From: Phoronis pallida
Taxonomy: Eukaryota > Phoronida > Phoronidae
Direction of reading: 5' to 3'
Length of the DNA: 22,996 nt
Assembly: GCA_028565715.1 (NCBI GenBank)
Contig: JAOXYC010044453.1
Location: 1-22,996 of the forward strand
A model generated the notes under the pieces. The model saw only the letters and a program-made list of their open reading frames with translations. It did not search any database and was not told the origin of the DNA. Position 1 is the stretch's first letter; each line of letters opens with the position of its first letter. Made by a program: the position numbers and the translations under genes. This document shows positions 1 to 11,400 of the stretch, piece by piece.

Positions 1-205
1 GACGACTTAGGCGATGGACGACTTATACGTGGATTTTAACATGTAAGTAGACGGGGTCAGTTTTATCGGGACCCAAACATGGCTGCAAACACGCCTTGGA
101 TCAAACAATCCGAATCATGTTTTTTGCAATCGTAAGTCATGTAATGTGGAAGGCTTGCAATTTATGAGATAAAAATCTTGCAAGAGATTCTGACAATTTC
201 CCATA
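1..205. other. Left edge; possible tiny first exon, otherwise nothing
   Basis: On the plus strand 14-42 reads MDDLYVDFN from an ATG with G at -3 and +4 and an in-frame stop upstream, ending at AT|GTAAGT. That is a plausible first coding exon but too short to support alone. GACGACTTA occurs twice within the first 25 bases. Nothing else seen. Confidence 0.15.
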
Positions 206-829
206 ATATCGGGTGGCCCTAAAAAAACGTCTCCATTTTTAACCTCTCATATCTCCTAACTGTACATTTAGAAATGTTGAAAATTTATCTTGATTTGCAT
301 CGATATATTTGTAATTAGTAGCAAAAATTTCAATAGAATGCATCAACAACTGTCGACAGGGCAGCAAAATCAAAATGACAAGTTAAAAGTTGCAATTCCA
401 GACTTGCTTTATTCACGGCAAATAATGGCGTTCCACCCGAGAAGCGAGGAAAGTTCATTGTGACAAGGCACATTGATTTTTATGTACCATGAATACTGTT
501 CGATGAATTTTTATAAAATTTGCAACACATACACCTTATGTGTATTTTCAAAGGTTCATAAATTTTAGGCGCATTTTAATAAATAGTTTAGGAGATATAA
601 ACGAATAAATCAAAGACGCAAACAAATTAACTCTGGAATTGAGAATTTTGACCAGTAATTATGTTTTCCCTGTCGTGTCGATAAATATTGACAAATTGTT
701 CCGAAACTTCGGCTACTCATTGATAATATAAATGTACTCGTAAGGATGAAGTTTCAGGATTTTGGAAAGTTCTGTTTAGAAGATAGGTCACGTTGAAGAA
801 CGAGACGTTTTTTTAGGGCCACCCGATAT
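206..829. mobile_element. MITE with perfect 28-bp terminal inverted repeats
   Basis: 206-233 and 802-829 are exact reverse complements, starting ATATCGGGTGGCCCT and including AAAAAAACGTCTC. Imperfect pairing continues inward for about 30 bp more. The ends sit in TA-rich DNA, consistent with a TA target duplication, which would suggest a Tc1/mariner-type driver. The 624-bp element has no coding frame of note, so it is non-autonomous. Confidence 0.88.
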
Positions 830-1366
830 AATATATTAACATACCAGTGAGTATGATTAACTAATGTGCTAATTACAAAACATAGCCCACATGAAATCTA
901 TTTTACATAACACCAACATCAAAATAACAATATATTATCTACAAATGTACACTATACATTTATCAAAGTTCAATATGAAAATGAATCAAGTACCCAAATT
1001 AAGATGGATACTTTCACATTTTTAAAGATTCTTAAACATTTTTCAAAAATCATTTTCCTCAGTTGAGGAAATTACTAGGTCACGTGATGTGATCAAATTA
1101 GTTGCTTAATCAGATTTATAAATAATTATTGATTCTTAACAGTGTTACGTGTGTTTGTAATCACAATATGAGTAAAACTTTATCATTCAGAAACAAAATT
1201 CTCATAATCATTTATGGTTATTATTCAAATTTGAAATAAAAACATAATAGGCGTACCCAAGAAAGGTCAAATTTGATGCATAATCTGACTGGTTTCATGA
1301 ATGCCTACACTTTGTTCAGTTTGATAACATTTAGTTTGTGCGCCAAAGTAATACCGAGCTCAATGT
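830..1366. other. AT-rich intergenic stretch, nothing recognised
   Basis: No reading frame with protein-like composition, no clear repeat and no RNA gene seen on either strand. Confidence 0.5.
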
Positions 1367-1708
1367 TTAAAGATACTGTCTCCTCAATGGTCCCGATCTG
1401 GCTTCAAAATTCAAATCAACTAGGAATTTTGTGTATGAGTAGTTTCATGAACATAACTTACTTGCATCTGAGTAAAAAAATTTAAAAAAAATTGTAAGGG
1501 TTGGTTTGTGAGTTTCTTATCCGAAAAAGTTCAAACCTTCTCTTAGAGTAGGTTAAAATCGGACACAAAATCTCTCAAATCACCCCCTGCAGAGTTTTTG
1601 GACTCAGATGCAAGTAAGTTAGGTTCATCAGGGGACCCATACACAACATTTTTAGTTGATTTGCGATTTGACGCCAGATTGGGACCAACCAGGAGACAGT
1701 ATCTTTTA
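1367..1708. mobile_element. Foldback element, copy A of the TTAA family
   Basis: The left arm (from 1369, AAAGATACTGTCTCCTCA) is matched by the reverse complement at the right end (to 1706, GGAGACAGTATCTTT). Pairing runs roughly 100 bp into each arm, including the AACATAACTTACTTGCATCTG / AGATGCAAGTAAGTT pair. TTAA precedes the left end; the right end has TTTA. Two related copies lie at 5174-5440 and 18507-18812. No coding capacity. Confidence 0.85.
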
Positions 1709-1720
1709 TAGTTTTGTTGA

Positions 1721-1780
1721 CCTAGTATTATTCTGGGCACCCTAGTAATATTCTGGGCACCCTAGTAATATTCTGGGCAC
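1721..1780. repeat. Three 20-bp tandem repeats
   Basis: CCTAGTAWTATTCTGGGCAC occurs three times head to tail; the first copy differs by one base. It sits just outside the right end of the foldback element. Confidence 0.9.
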
Positions 1781-2093
1781 CAGATCGCACTTCTTCTTCT
1801 TGGTCAGATTTGAAACTTTCTATAAATTGTTTGTAAGTAAAGATGCTAAGGCTGGCAGTAACTTAAAATGTGTTAAAAAGGTCTTTTGACCACATGCAAC
1901 ATTCAAATTTAGCCAAGGTTTAGTTGGGCTGAAACAGTGTAGGAAAGCTAGGGTATCAGAACACCGCCTTTCAGTACTGGGTACAACTGGGTGAAAAAGT
2001 ATTTGATAGCAATTGTTTATAGTGACCTATTTTTGCCTGACATTTAGCAACACAAAATGTTTCCCGTATTTTTTTTACAAATACAATGTATAT
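1781..2093. other. Probable end of the glutaminase transcript and spacer
   Basis: No gene recognised. The region past 2094 would be transcribed only up to the inferred cleavage site near 2075. Confidence 0.4.
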
Positions 2094-2099
2094 TTTATT
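2094..2099 (-). terminator. Candidate polyadenylation signal of glutaminase
   Basis: AATAAA on the minus strand, about 255 bp past the glutaminase stop and the first such hexamer downstream of it. A short 3' UTR ending near 2075 is inferred; no transcript evidence. Confidence 0.5.
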
Positions 2100-2353
2100 G
2101 AAGGTATGTCTGTTCTGAGGTTTTTCTCCATTTGGTGGGTATTGTACCATTTCAGCTTTCTGAAGCCCTTGCGAGAAGGGCGCAACGTCGTGTCTTAGAA
2201 CGTAAGCCAAGTTCCAGTAATAGATTTAAAATTATCTCATGTTACATCAACTGGATGAATCAAAAAATATCCACGCTGTTTCTTCCCTAATGTTTAGTGA
2301 AGTAGCGTTACCAAGATAAGCGTGGTCTACTTGATCCTGGTTGCTATAAACAT

Positions 2354-2474
2354 TTACTGAAGTTCATTGCTGTTACTCTTCATTTCTTCACTTTTCTCTT
2401 TGTAACTTTCAAGAAGCGCCACAACTTCTTCTTTGTTGAACTTTCTGGCCTCATCTAAAGGTGTTGAACCCCAC
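2354..2474 (-). CDS. GLS: Glutaminase exon 15 (last ankyrin repeat and stop)
   Basis: Encodes residues 554-592, [20 protein letters not shown] and a Lys/Glu/Ser tail ending NELQ, then TAA. It aligns with human WNNTPMDEALHFGHHDVF. The C-terminal tail is shorter than in human KGA. Confidence 0.95.
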
Positions 2475-5400
2475 CTGCATTAACAAGGTAAAGAGTATTA
2501 CAAAAATGTCTCTAATGGGATACAAATAAGGTGCTCTTTTATAAAATACACAATTCAACCAAAACAGATATGGCCTGTCACAAAGATCGTTGGTCAACCT
2601 ACCATAGTTTGGTATTAGACAAAATTTGACTATAATTATGATTCAATTTTAGTAGATTTCTTCAAATTTACCCAAAGATTATATTCAACAACATTGACCA
2701 CACAAGATGATTGCTAAATAGTATTTGTCATTGCTGAGAAGATTTATGGTTTTAGCTAGCCTGGATGCAAGCCTTGGTCACATCAAATTTAAATTTGAAA
2801 TGAGCTTAAAGTCAAAATGATCAATATAAATTCTTTTTGAGTTGAAAGAAAACTCTGACAAAAAACTAAGTGGGGTTTAAGTATCACAATGGTGGAACTG
2901 AATAATAACCTGTCTTTAGGATTATGCCTGACTTTACACCTCTCTAGTAAATAGAGTACAATATCATAGTGTCCTTCTGAAGCTGCTACATGTAACGCTG
3001 TTCTCTGGTCGTAGTCAACACAATTCATATCCATACCTTTCAACATGTACCTGAAGTCAGAAAAAAGACATCTGTATAAATAAATTAACTATTTTTTCAT
3101 CATTGTGTAGTGTTATCATTGATTACCTCGCCCTATGTAAGGTTAATATTCTATTAATTGCAATATGTTTCACAATTTGTTGTGCGATTTCCATCATAAG
3201 CATTTATTATTAGAATAAGAATACTGCAAATTTAACAAATTTCCCGTGGGAATAATTTATATAAATCATTGAACAAATACTTCGCTGGGATCATAATAGT
3301 TGATTATTTTTACTGAATGATGATAACAGTTTTCTGAGACTTGTTATATCAGAGAACTAACTTCATTTGTTAAAACATGAACTATAGGTGTTGACCTTGT
3401 TTATTTTGCTTCATTGCTACAACCTGATTGTATCACGCATCAGCAAGGTTGAGTGGAAAAACATGGATTCTTCAGAGTTAAGCAGAAGTGAACTTGTGTC
3501 AAACCAAACTGGTCATAATATTACCGATGGATATTTATTTTTTATTTATTCACGATACGTTCTCTGCATCTTTTCGATTGTTGGAAATACTCTGTCGTTT
3601 CTCGTTTTAATGAGAACAGCGAAAAGCAATACAATTTCGTTTTATCTAAGTGCCACCTCAGTTTTGGATACATCCTTCATGTTGGCTGAAGTTTTCACTG
3701 TCTCTATACCATATCACGCCTCGCTCAATTGGACAAAAATATCCTGCGCCGTGATGGCCTATTTGAGTTTAATTATTTCGGATGCTTCTGTTTTGACAAT
3801 TCTGTTAATGACCTCAGAACGATTCGTAGTGGTTATAGCACCATTGAAAACGCGTGGATGTTTTACAGTGAGGAAAGCCGCCATTTTGTTTTGTGTTGTC
3901 TGCATTATTTTCCCTGCATTGGTGGAAGTGCCCATTTTGATATACACTAACGATTTGGAACTGGTGGAAAAGAACTGCAACCAATTCATAGAACATGAAA
4001 TTGGAAATATTTTCCTAAAAATTGATGCTTTTTTATTTGGTATTTTACCAGTATGCTGTCTTGTGGTCATGAATGTCACAATCATAGCTATGACATCAGT
4101 TGCCGCCAACAGAAGGTCTAAAATAACATCCTCGACCCTGACACAAAACAGACAACGCCATCTGACTCTAATGTTACTAGTAGTTTCTGTCACATTCACT
4201 GTTCTACTGTTGCCTTTAGCGGTATACTTTTTAGGCGGTTATTCATCAAATCAGCAGAATAGAGAGGTTTTCTTTCGCGTTACTATGTTATTGGTTAATC
4301 TAAACCACAGCATTAACTTCCTTCTCTATTGCATAGCCAGTCCAAGTTTCCGACGGGAGGTGGTGAAGTTGGTAAAACGAATGAGGAGAGGAGATGTAGT
4401 TTACCAGCCGAGGATTGGTAAACATGAACACATTACCTTGGCATTAGGCAGTCATGGTGTCTACAGAAAAAGAGGTTTGGGAGAAGATTTGCAAGAAACT
4501 ACAGTGCATATCTAAAGCACGCTCATTGGCAGATGACATCTAGAACAGATATGCCAAGTTTCTACAAACTGTCAAGCGATTTTCAAGAAAAAGTGCAAAC
4601 AAGCAATTGTCGACAGACAGACAGTCAAGCTACCTATAATATGCAACCACAAGTTGAAGCATAACAGTCTAATATATAAGTATGAAAATGTGTGTGTGTC
4701 CGTCCGTGTGTGTGTGTGTGTCCGTCTGTCCGCAAGTTTTGTCAGCGCGAAGCGCTGGAACAGTCGAGGTGACTCAAAGTGGGTAAAGTCAAGGTTGCTC
4801 AAGGTAGTGGGGTGTACATGTGCACAGGGTCTGCACGTGCGAAGCACGCGCACACCCCGCATGGGCAAGAGCGCGCGAAGCGCAGGAAAACTCGGTAAAG
4901 GACGAGGTGGGTCAAGGTAACGGGGTGTGCATGTGTAAGGGAAGAGCGGGTCACACATCTAGTTGCTACATATAACTGTTTTACAACAAATTTACAAACC
5001 TCCTTATTGTTGAAATATCACCATGAAATGCTCCAAATAACAACTGTACTACGTCGTACACTTGGTCTGTCATGTCTAGTTTACGTGGATCTTTCTTAAG
5101 TATTGTAGTCTTTAAATTATCATAGTTGTGAAAGTTGAACTTGTTCACCAATTCCTAAAATAACACAGCATATTATGAACATAACGTATTTACATCTCAG
5201 TAAAAAAAATTCAAAAAATCTGCTAAGGGGGTATTTGAGAGCTTTTAAGCTTAAAATGTGTCCGATCTAACCGACACTTTAAAGTCAGTTCGACTTTCTA
5301 TCAGATACAAAGCTCTCAAGTCACCCCTTACAGATTTTTTTGAATTTCTTGATTCAGATGCAAGTAAGTTTCGTACACAAAATTTCTAGTTGATTTGCAT

Positions 5401-8400
5401 TTTGATATATGACAGATTAGAACCAACGCAGAGAATTATCACAAAAATTGACAGTTTTCAAATTTTAAGAACCTAGCAAAGAAATTAAATTATTACTTTT
5501 TGTTTGAGCATGCATCACTAACATAGAACATGGTGAGCATTGAGTAATAATTTAGAAAGTCATCATAAGTAGAAAAATTTGAACAGATTTCACATTGTGT
5601 ACTAAATTTTAACCAACGAATAACAACCCTACCAGAGATTCCCTCTCACGAATTTTGAATCCATCTCACAAACCACCCATAATTGGTTTTTCCCTCTCAC
5701 GAACCACCAAAGCTCTCGCAATAACGCGATATTCTGCGCCACAAACAATTATTCCCTCTCACGCTAAGAAATTCCCTGCCACAAACCACCAGAGACAACA
5801 AAGGGTTTCAGTACAGTACAGAGCTTTGGTGGTTCATGAGAGGGAAAAACCAATTATGAGTGGTTCGTGAGCCGGATTCAAAATTTGTGAGGGAATCTCT
5901 GGTAGGCTTGAATAAGATTCAAGCATGGAAAATCAAATAGAGTTGGCAAAATGTGATGTATTGATGAAACAATTATTGTTGAGCATAAGGATAAATATGT
6001 TTTAAATTCTTACATCACAAAATTGCAATCCTCGACATGAGTTACCGTATGTATCAAGGGGCGGTGACCATACACATATACCCATCACATTGGGTATAAC
6101 AACAAGAATGCAGCCTGATACACCAGATTTAGAGGGCAGACCAACCTAGAACAGAAAAATAACATTAATCTCAGATGGAATTAAGCAACTGAACAAAAAA
6201 ACAAAGATCTCACTTTTTTATCTAACATTCATTTGATACTTCTTCAGAAAAATTATAACCAAGAAATTGGGTGGAGCTTCAGGATTCTTATAAGTGCCAC
6301 TTGGAAGTGGGAGAACACTATTGAGAAAACATTTCAACCAAAAATAGCACCGATATAAAATACTTAATTAAGTTCCATGACTTCAAAATCAGAATGAATG
6401 TGAAATTTAGTCCCTCAAGATCAGAATGAATTTACAATTTCAGCAAGGTTATAAATGAAATATACATTGCTAAGTAGAAATATTCGCACAGTATACATGT
6501 TTCATCAAAACAAATCAGAGACTTCTGGGTGTGGTTAAATGATACCGTATTCTCCCCAATAAGAGCCCCTGCCCCTATAAGCGCCCCCCTAGCTGTTTTC
6601 AGATTTTGCTGGAATAAGCGCCCCCCCTCGCGACTTAAGTTGTCACCAACTTACCTTGTTTTCCTCTCCCGAAACCTGATATCGATTGTATTTTTTTGTA
6701 ACTAACAAGTATTTTGAATAAAAAACATGGTCCTTGAGTGTGTTTATTTCATTTTCAAGTCTAAACCCCTTTTTTGAAAATGAACACTTCTATTGCTCGC
6801 TTAAACGGGCTAGCTGCATGCGTGAATCCTGAAAATTTCTTCCACATAAGCGCCCCCTTTCCCCAAATTTTCCAAGCGCCCGGGGCGCTTATTAGGGAGA
6901 ATACAGTAATAATTTTTTTGAATTACAAGAAAATTACAAATGACAAATAATCGTCACTTACGCTGAAAGCAAACTGTCCAGAGAAGTCGTACATTCCACA
7001 GGAGTGCATTAATGATAATGTGTTTCTAACAGCTGTGGGTTCAAATATGGACTGGTCTGAGATAGGACATATACCACCATTAGCTAGTGTAGACGCCATG
7101 ACAGCACCAGACTCACACGTGACCTCCAATGAACACATCTGAAATATACGAGGTTGGTTGATACTAAGCAAAATTTGACGACTCAGCTCCTTTTTTATCA
7201 AAATAGCTCTGACGCGTGATGTTTTTTCTCAGTAAATCTGAACAACAACAGTTAGTTGGTGCCACTTGATAATAACTGCTTTTCATGGCTGTTTGTCGAG
7301 TGATCGCAGTTTGGTACAGCAATTGCGATTGAAATGTACACAGGACCAACAGCTACCAATTAGTAATAAATCGCTGTACACTCCTTTTCTATAGGGCACC
7401 AAAGTGACCGCCGCCATTAGCTGGTCCGGACGAGGCTATTTCCGTCGTCTGTTTTCATTGTGCTCCGAAAACAAGATGTCTTGTTGGGTCAGCACGAACT
7501 GGTCCAAACAAAACGTGTGTTTTGAAAGCTGTATTCTACAGAATGAACAAGTAATAACTCACTTGAAAGTAGAAGTCTAATGTCTGAACAAGATCTGTAC
7601 CAGAGGGAAAACACTGCAATGTACAAAATATTACAGAGAGATGATAATGAAGTTAAAAATATCAAATTAAGTAATTTAAAAGAAATATATTGAAACAAGT
7701 TTCAGTTGTCTAATCAATATATAAATTTCAAATGGGAAAAGTGGGTAATATCACTTTTGACATGTCATTTTCAAATATTTGAGAGTTCAAATATATAGGG
7801 GTGATTACTATAGGGAGGCCCTGTTTAAAAATTTCTCCGGATAAAAAGTTTGACACTGTGAAGTACTGGACAGAATATTCAGTATCATTATCACTGTCAT
7901 ACTCCTTATAATAATGCGAAAGGTGTCATTAAAAAAATTCAATTCTTTGTTTTTCAAGTGAGAAATCAAAAGCTGATCTTACATCATTCTCCTTCATATA
8001 ATATCCCAATGCAAAGTTTCTGTCAGCAGTGTCCCTTTCAGACAAAAATCTACAAATACAAAAGAGGACGATAGATCATATGACAGGAACAAAGTGTTTA
8101 ATCTACTCAGTTTCATTTTGCAAAACTATCTTGCCAACTTTTTCAGAAGTTATCTATTTAACAAAGTCACAAAAGAATTAGAAAGTCATTTTATTCATCC
8201 ATTGTTTTGTTAGGTCAAGAGTTTCATTGTACTATTTTGCCAAAATATCTGAGGTACACACTGAAATGAGTGTGTCAAGCCAAAAAACTTGCAATCCAAA
8301 CGTGCTGGTTTAAAAACAAGAAACTTGTCGTCTGTAAACTGACTGTGACTGCCTTTAATTGATTTTTTATTTTGAAATTATAAGTAACCAACAAATGTTA

Positions 8401-11400
8401 TTACAAGGTGTGATTTCCTTAAATAGTCAGTAATTTGAAAATTCAAGAACTCGAACACAGGAAATTCTTGGAAAGTTTATATCTCTATTGATGTCGATAT
8501 TTTTTACAGACTTACGTTGCATTACTGAATCCTACAAACTCGTTACCACAGGCTCGTGACATTTCATGTGATACCTGAAAAAACAGAACACAGTTTTGAA
8601 AACTAAAGGTGGTTGTAGATCACTGAAAAGTCATAGAGTTTCAAAAAACTTGTAAGTTTAATCTGTGCGCTAACATTTTAATCCCTGAAATATTGTTGAT
8701 CTCTGAAAACAATTTCACTTAATTAAATATCATGCGACTTAATTGGCTTTGGTAAAACTAAAAATGAAAATCCCACACAAAATCCACCACTATTTCAGAC
8801 ATCCAGCTATTTGCACTTTTAACAACTCTTGATTTTGATTAACAACTGTGAATTTTTTTGCTGTTCATAATTATCTATAGTGAAAAATTCATAACCAATT
8901 AGTTACCCAAGAAAATCTATCTGCAAGTTTTTCTTCAGATTTCAACAGTGAGCTGAGAACGATGGCTCCTGCATTCACCATGGGGTTATGAGGAATGTCT
9001 GAAATATTGAAGGGAAAAATACATTGAGTGATACACTATAATGAGATAAGTCTCTTTAAATCACACTATTTATCACCATTTTCCGAACTTAACAGACCGA
9101 TTACATCTCCATTATCTATGATATCTTGAATAGCAATTTCAAAAATTATGTTCTTTTTCATGTAAAAATACAATTTTTATAAATACAAGTGTTGAACCAA
9201 AATGATTTCTGCCAAAAATTGTGCAGGTCCCTAAACAACATGTCCAATGCTTATAATCAACTCAAGTCTCTGTGATTCGAAAAAAGAGGATGCGTCCCCG
9301 ACATGAAAAATATACTGTCAAACTCACTTTGCTTGTTGAGTGCAATGGCACTAAAGGGCAGACCACTAGGTTCCTGGCCAACATAATTATGTACTATATC
9401 AGATCCCATTGCACTCAATGCGAGGGCGTACATGTAAGGTTTGCTGCATGATTGAAGACAGAATGGTACTGATGTATCCCCTATAGAGTACCTGGAAATA
9501 TTTAATATGTAAAAATAGATTTAACTGTTCAAGAGTACAATTGCAGTTCCCTGGATCCAAAATTGGCAATGCAATAATTTTTTGGGGGGATTTTAAACTT
9601 ATTATCACTGGCGGATTTGGGTGGTGCACCCCCCCCTTTTATAGGCTTTTTATTGAAGATTTCCGCTTTTTCATAGTTAATTGATCATCTTTCGCGCCCC
9701 CCCCCCCCTTTCAAAATATCCTGTATCTACCCCTGATTATGGCTAGATCCTTTATGAGTGTACTGCTTAAAGTTATAGACAATGAGCTACAATTTTTCTG
9801 ACATATTGTAATATATTTTGTAAAATCAGCTCTAGAATTCTAAAACTGAATGCTTTTTAACATCAACACCAACAATTTTAAATGAGATGTGGTTCTCAAC
9901 TCAACGTTAAGTATTAAGGCTTAGCCTGTAGCTGAAAACATTACAAAACAAAACAAAAAGATTAAGATAATCTCTAGTTGTTGATCAATAACATATATTA
10001 ATCCCTTGTACATCAATGCATACTGTATTAAAATACATCCTCCCTCATTATTAAATTGTATCCAGTACTTGACAAACCACTATAAACACATTTTTTAAAA
10101 ATAATGTTTATAGTGGTTAAAAAAATTATCAAAAAAATTCATCAGGAAAAAAGGCTTTCATTGGCATATAAGTATTGACATCATCAGTGTTTACATCAAT
10201 GTTGACGTTACTTCTGAGTTTATCCCTCTAATAGATTGCCTGGTACCGGGGTAATCATGACAGTGTTTGAACATATTATGTTAGATCACTGTATGAATTA
10301 ATTAGAGTTCAGTGAATATCGTGATTATAATAATGCATAGCCTGAGAACCAGTCATTATTAGACAGGCACTCATCTTTACGCACCAGAAATTATTGTGAA
10401 AATTTATTTTGAGCTTTAAGAATACACAATATTTTCCTGTGTACTAAAGATAAGTAAAAAATCTATATAATAACTGATAATAGATCTATTTATAGAGTAC
10501 AAGCTGTCCGACTATTAAGATTTGGTGTAAATCAATAACCTTTATTATAAGAGCATATATGGTTTACTAAGATTCTCATACATTCTCAAAGACACCTACC
10601 TCTGCCCGTCAACTGTACACATTGAGATGCCCCATAGATCTGGACTGAATCTGGATAACTGAGGAATGTAGTCTGCAACCTGGAATATTTTATTTATTAT
10701 TGAAATAATTCCAGGTATAGCTTGTTACCCAAATCTATTAATCTGATCAGCAGGACTCACCAATATGTTTACAATCATGACAGTTGCAGGGACACAGTTG
10801 TCTCCTTCTACAGATGTTGATTGGATGTGACTACCACATCTTGTCTCTGAGTAAGGAACTCTTTTGTATCCTCATCTTACACAAAACAAGGTGTGGACCT
10901 GCATTCATCCTTGTCCGCGACCCAGATGTGTCACCTACAACCCTCATGATTTTTATTATGGGCGGGTCCAGTTGATCAGATTTGAGTTTCTGAAAACTTA
11001 AATGTTTCCTTGACTTTAAGATAATTGACATCCAATGTCTTATTGCCTGAAGAACAATGCTTGAGATGAACACAAAATGTTTCTTTAGGCTACTGTCTTA
11101 ACTTTTTAAACCATTCAAACATTTTTTTTAGAATGTCAATCTGTCAACTTGTATAAAGCCCATATTTGAACACTTTTATGAAAAAAAAGTAGAGAGACAG
11201 CAACTTTAAATATTAAACTAAGGCATTACAAAAAGATTTTCTACCTTGCCAGCAACGTTTGTTCTACATTTCCAATATATTGACTCGACATCATCAGAGA
11301 ATTGTTTGAACTCAGGAATCACCAGTTTCTTCTGGAACGCTTGTAATATCAGCAGTAGATTGGGATGAATGCAGCTATAATCAAAACAGTACAATTAGTT

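Noticed and set aside
3388-3462. GPCR start 25 codons further upstream, giving a signal-peptide-like N terminus
   Set aside because: The codon at 3388 is GTG; the first ATG is at 3463 with a good context.
3759-4199. Minus-strand 146-codon frame inside the GPCR
   Set aside because: Antisense shadow of the receptor with no domain features.
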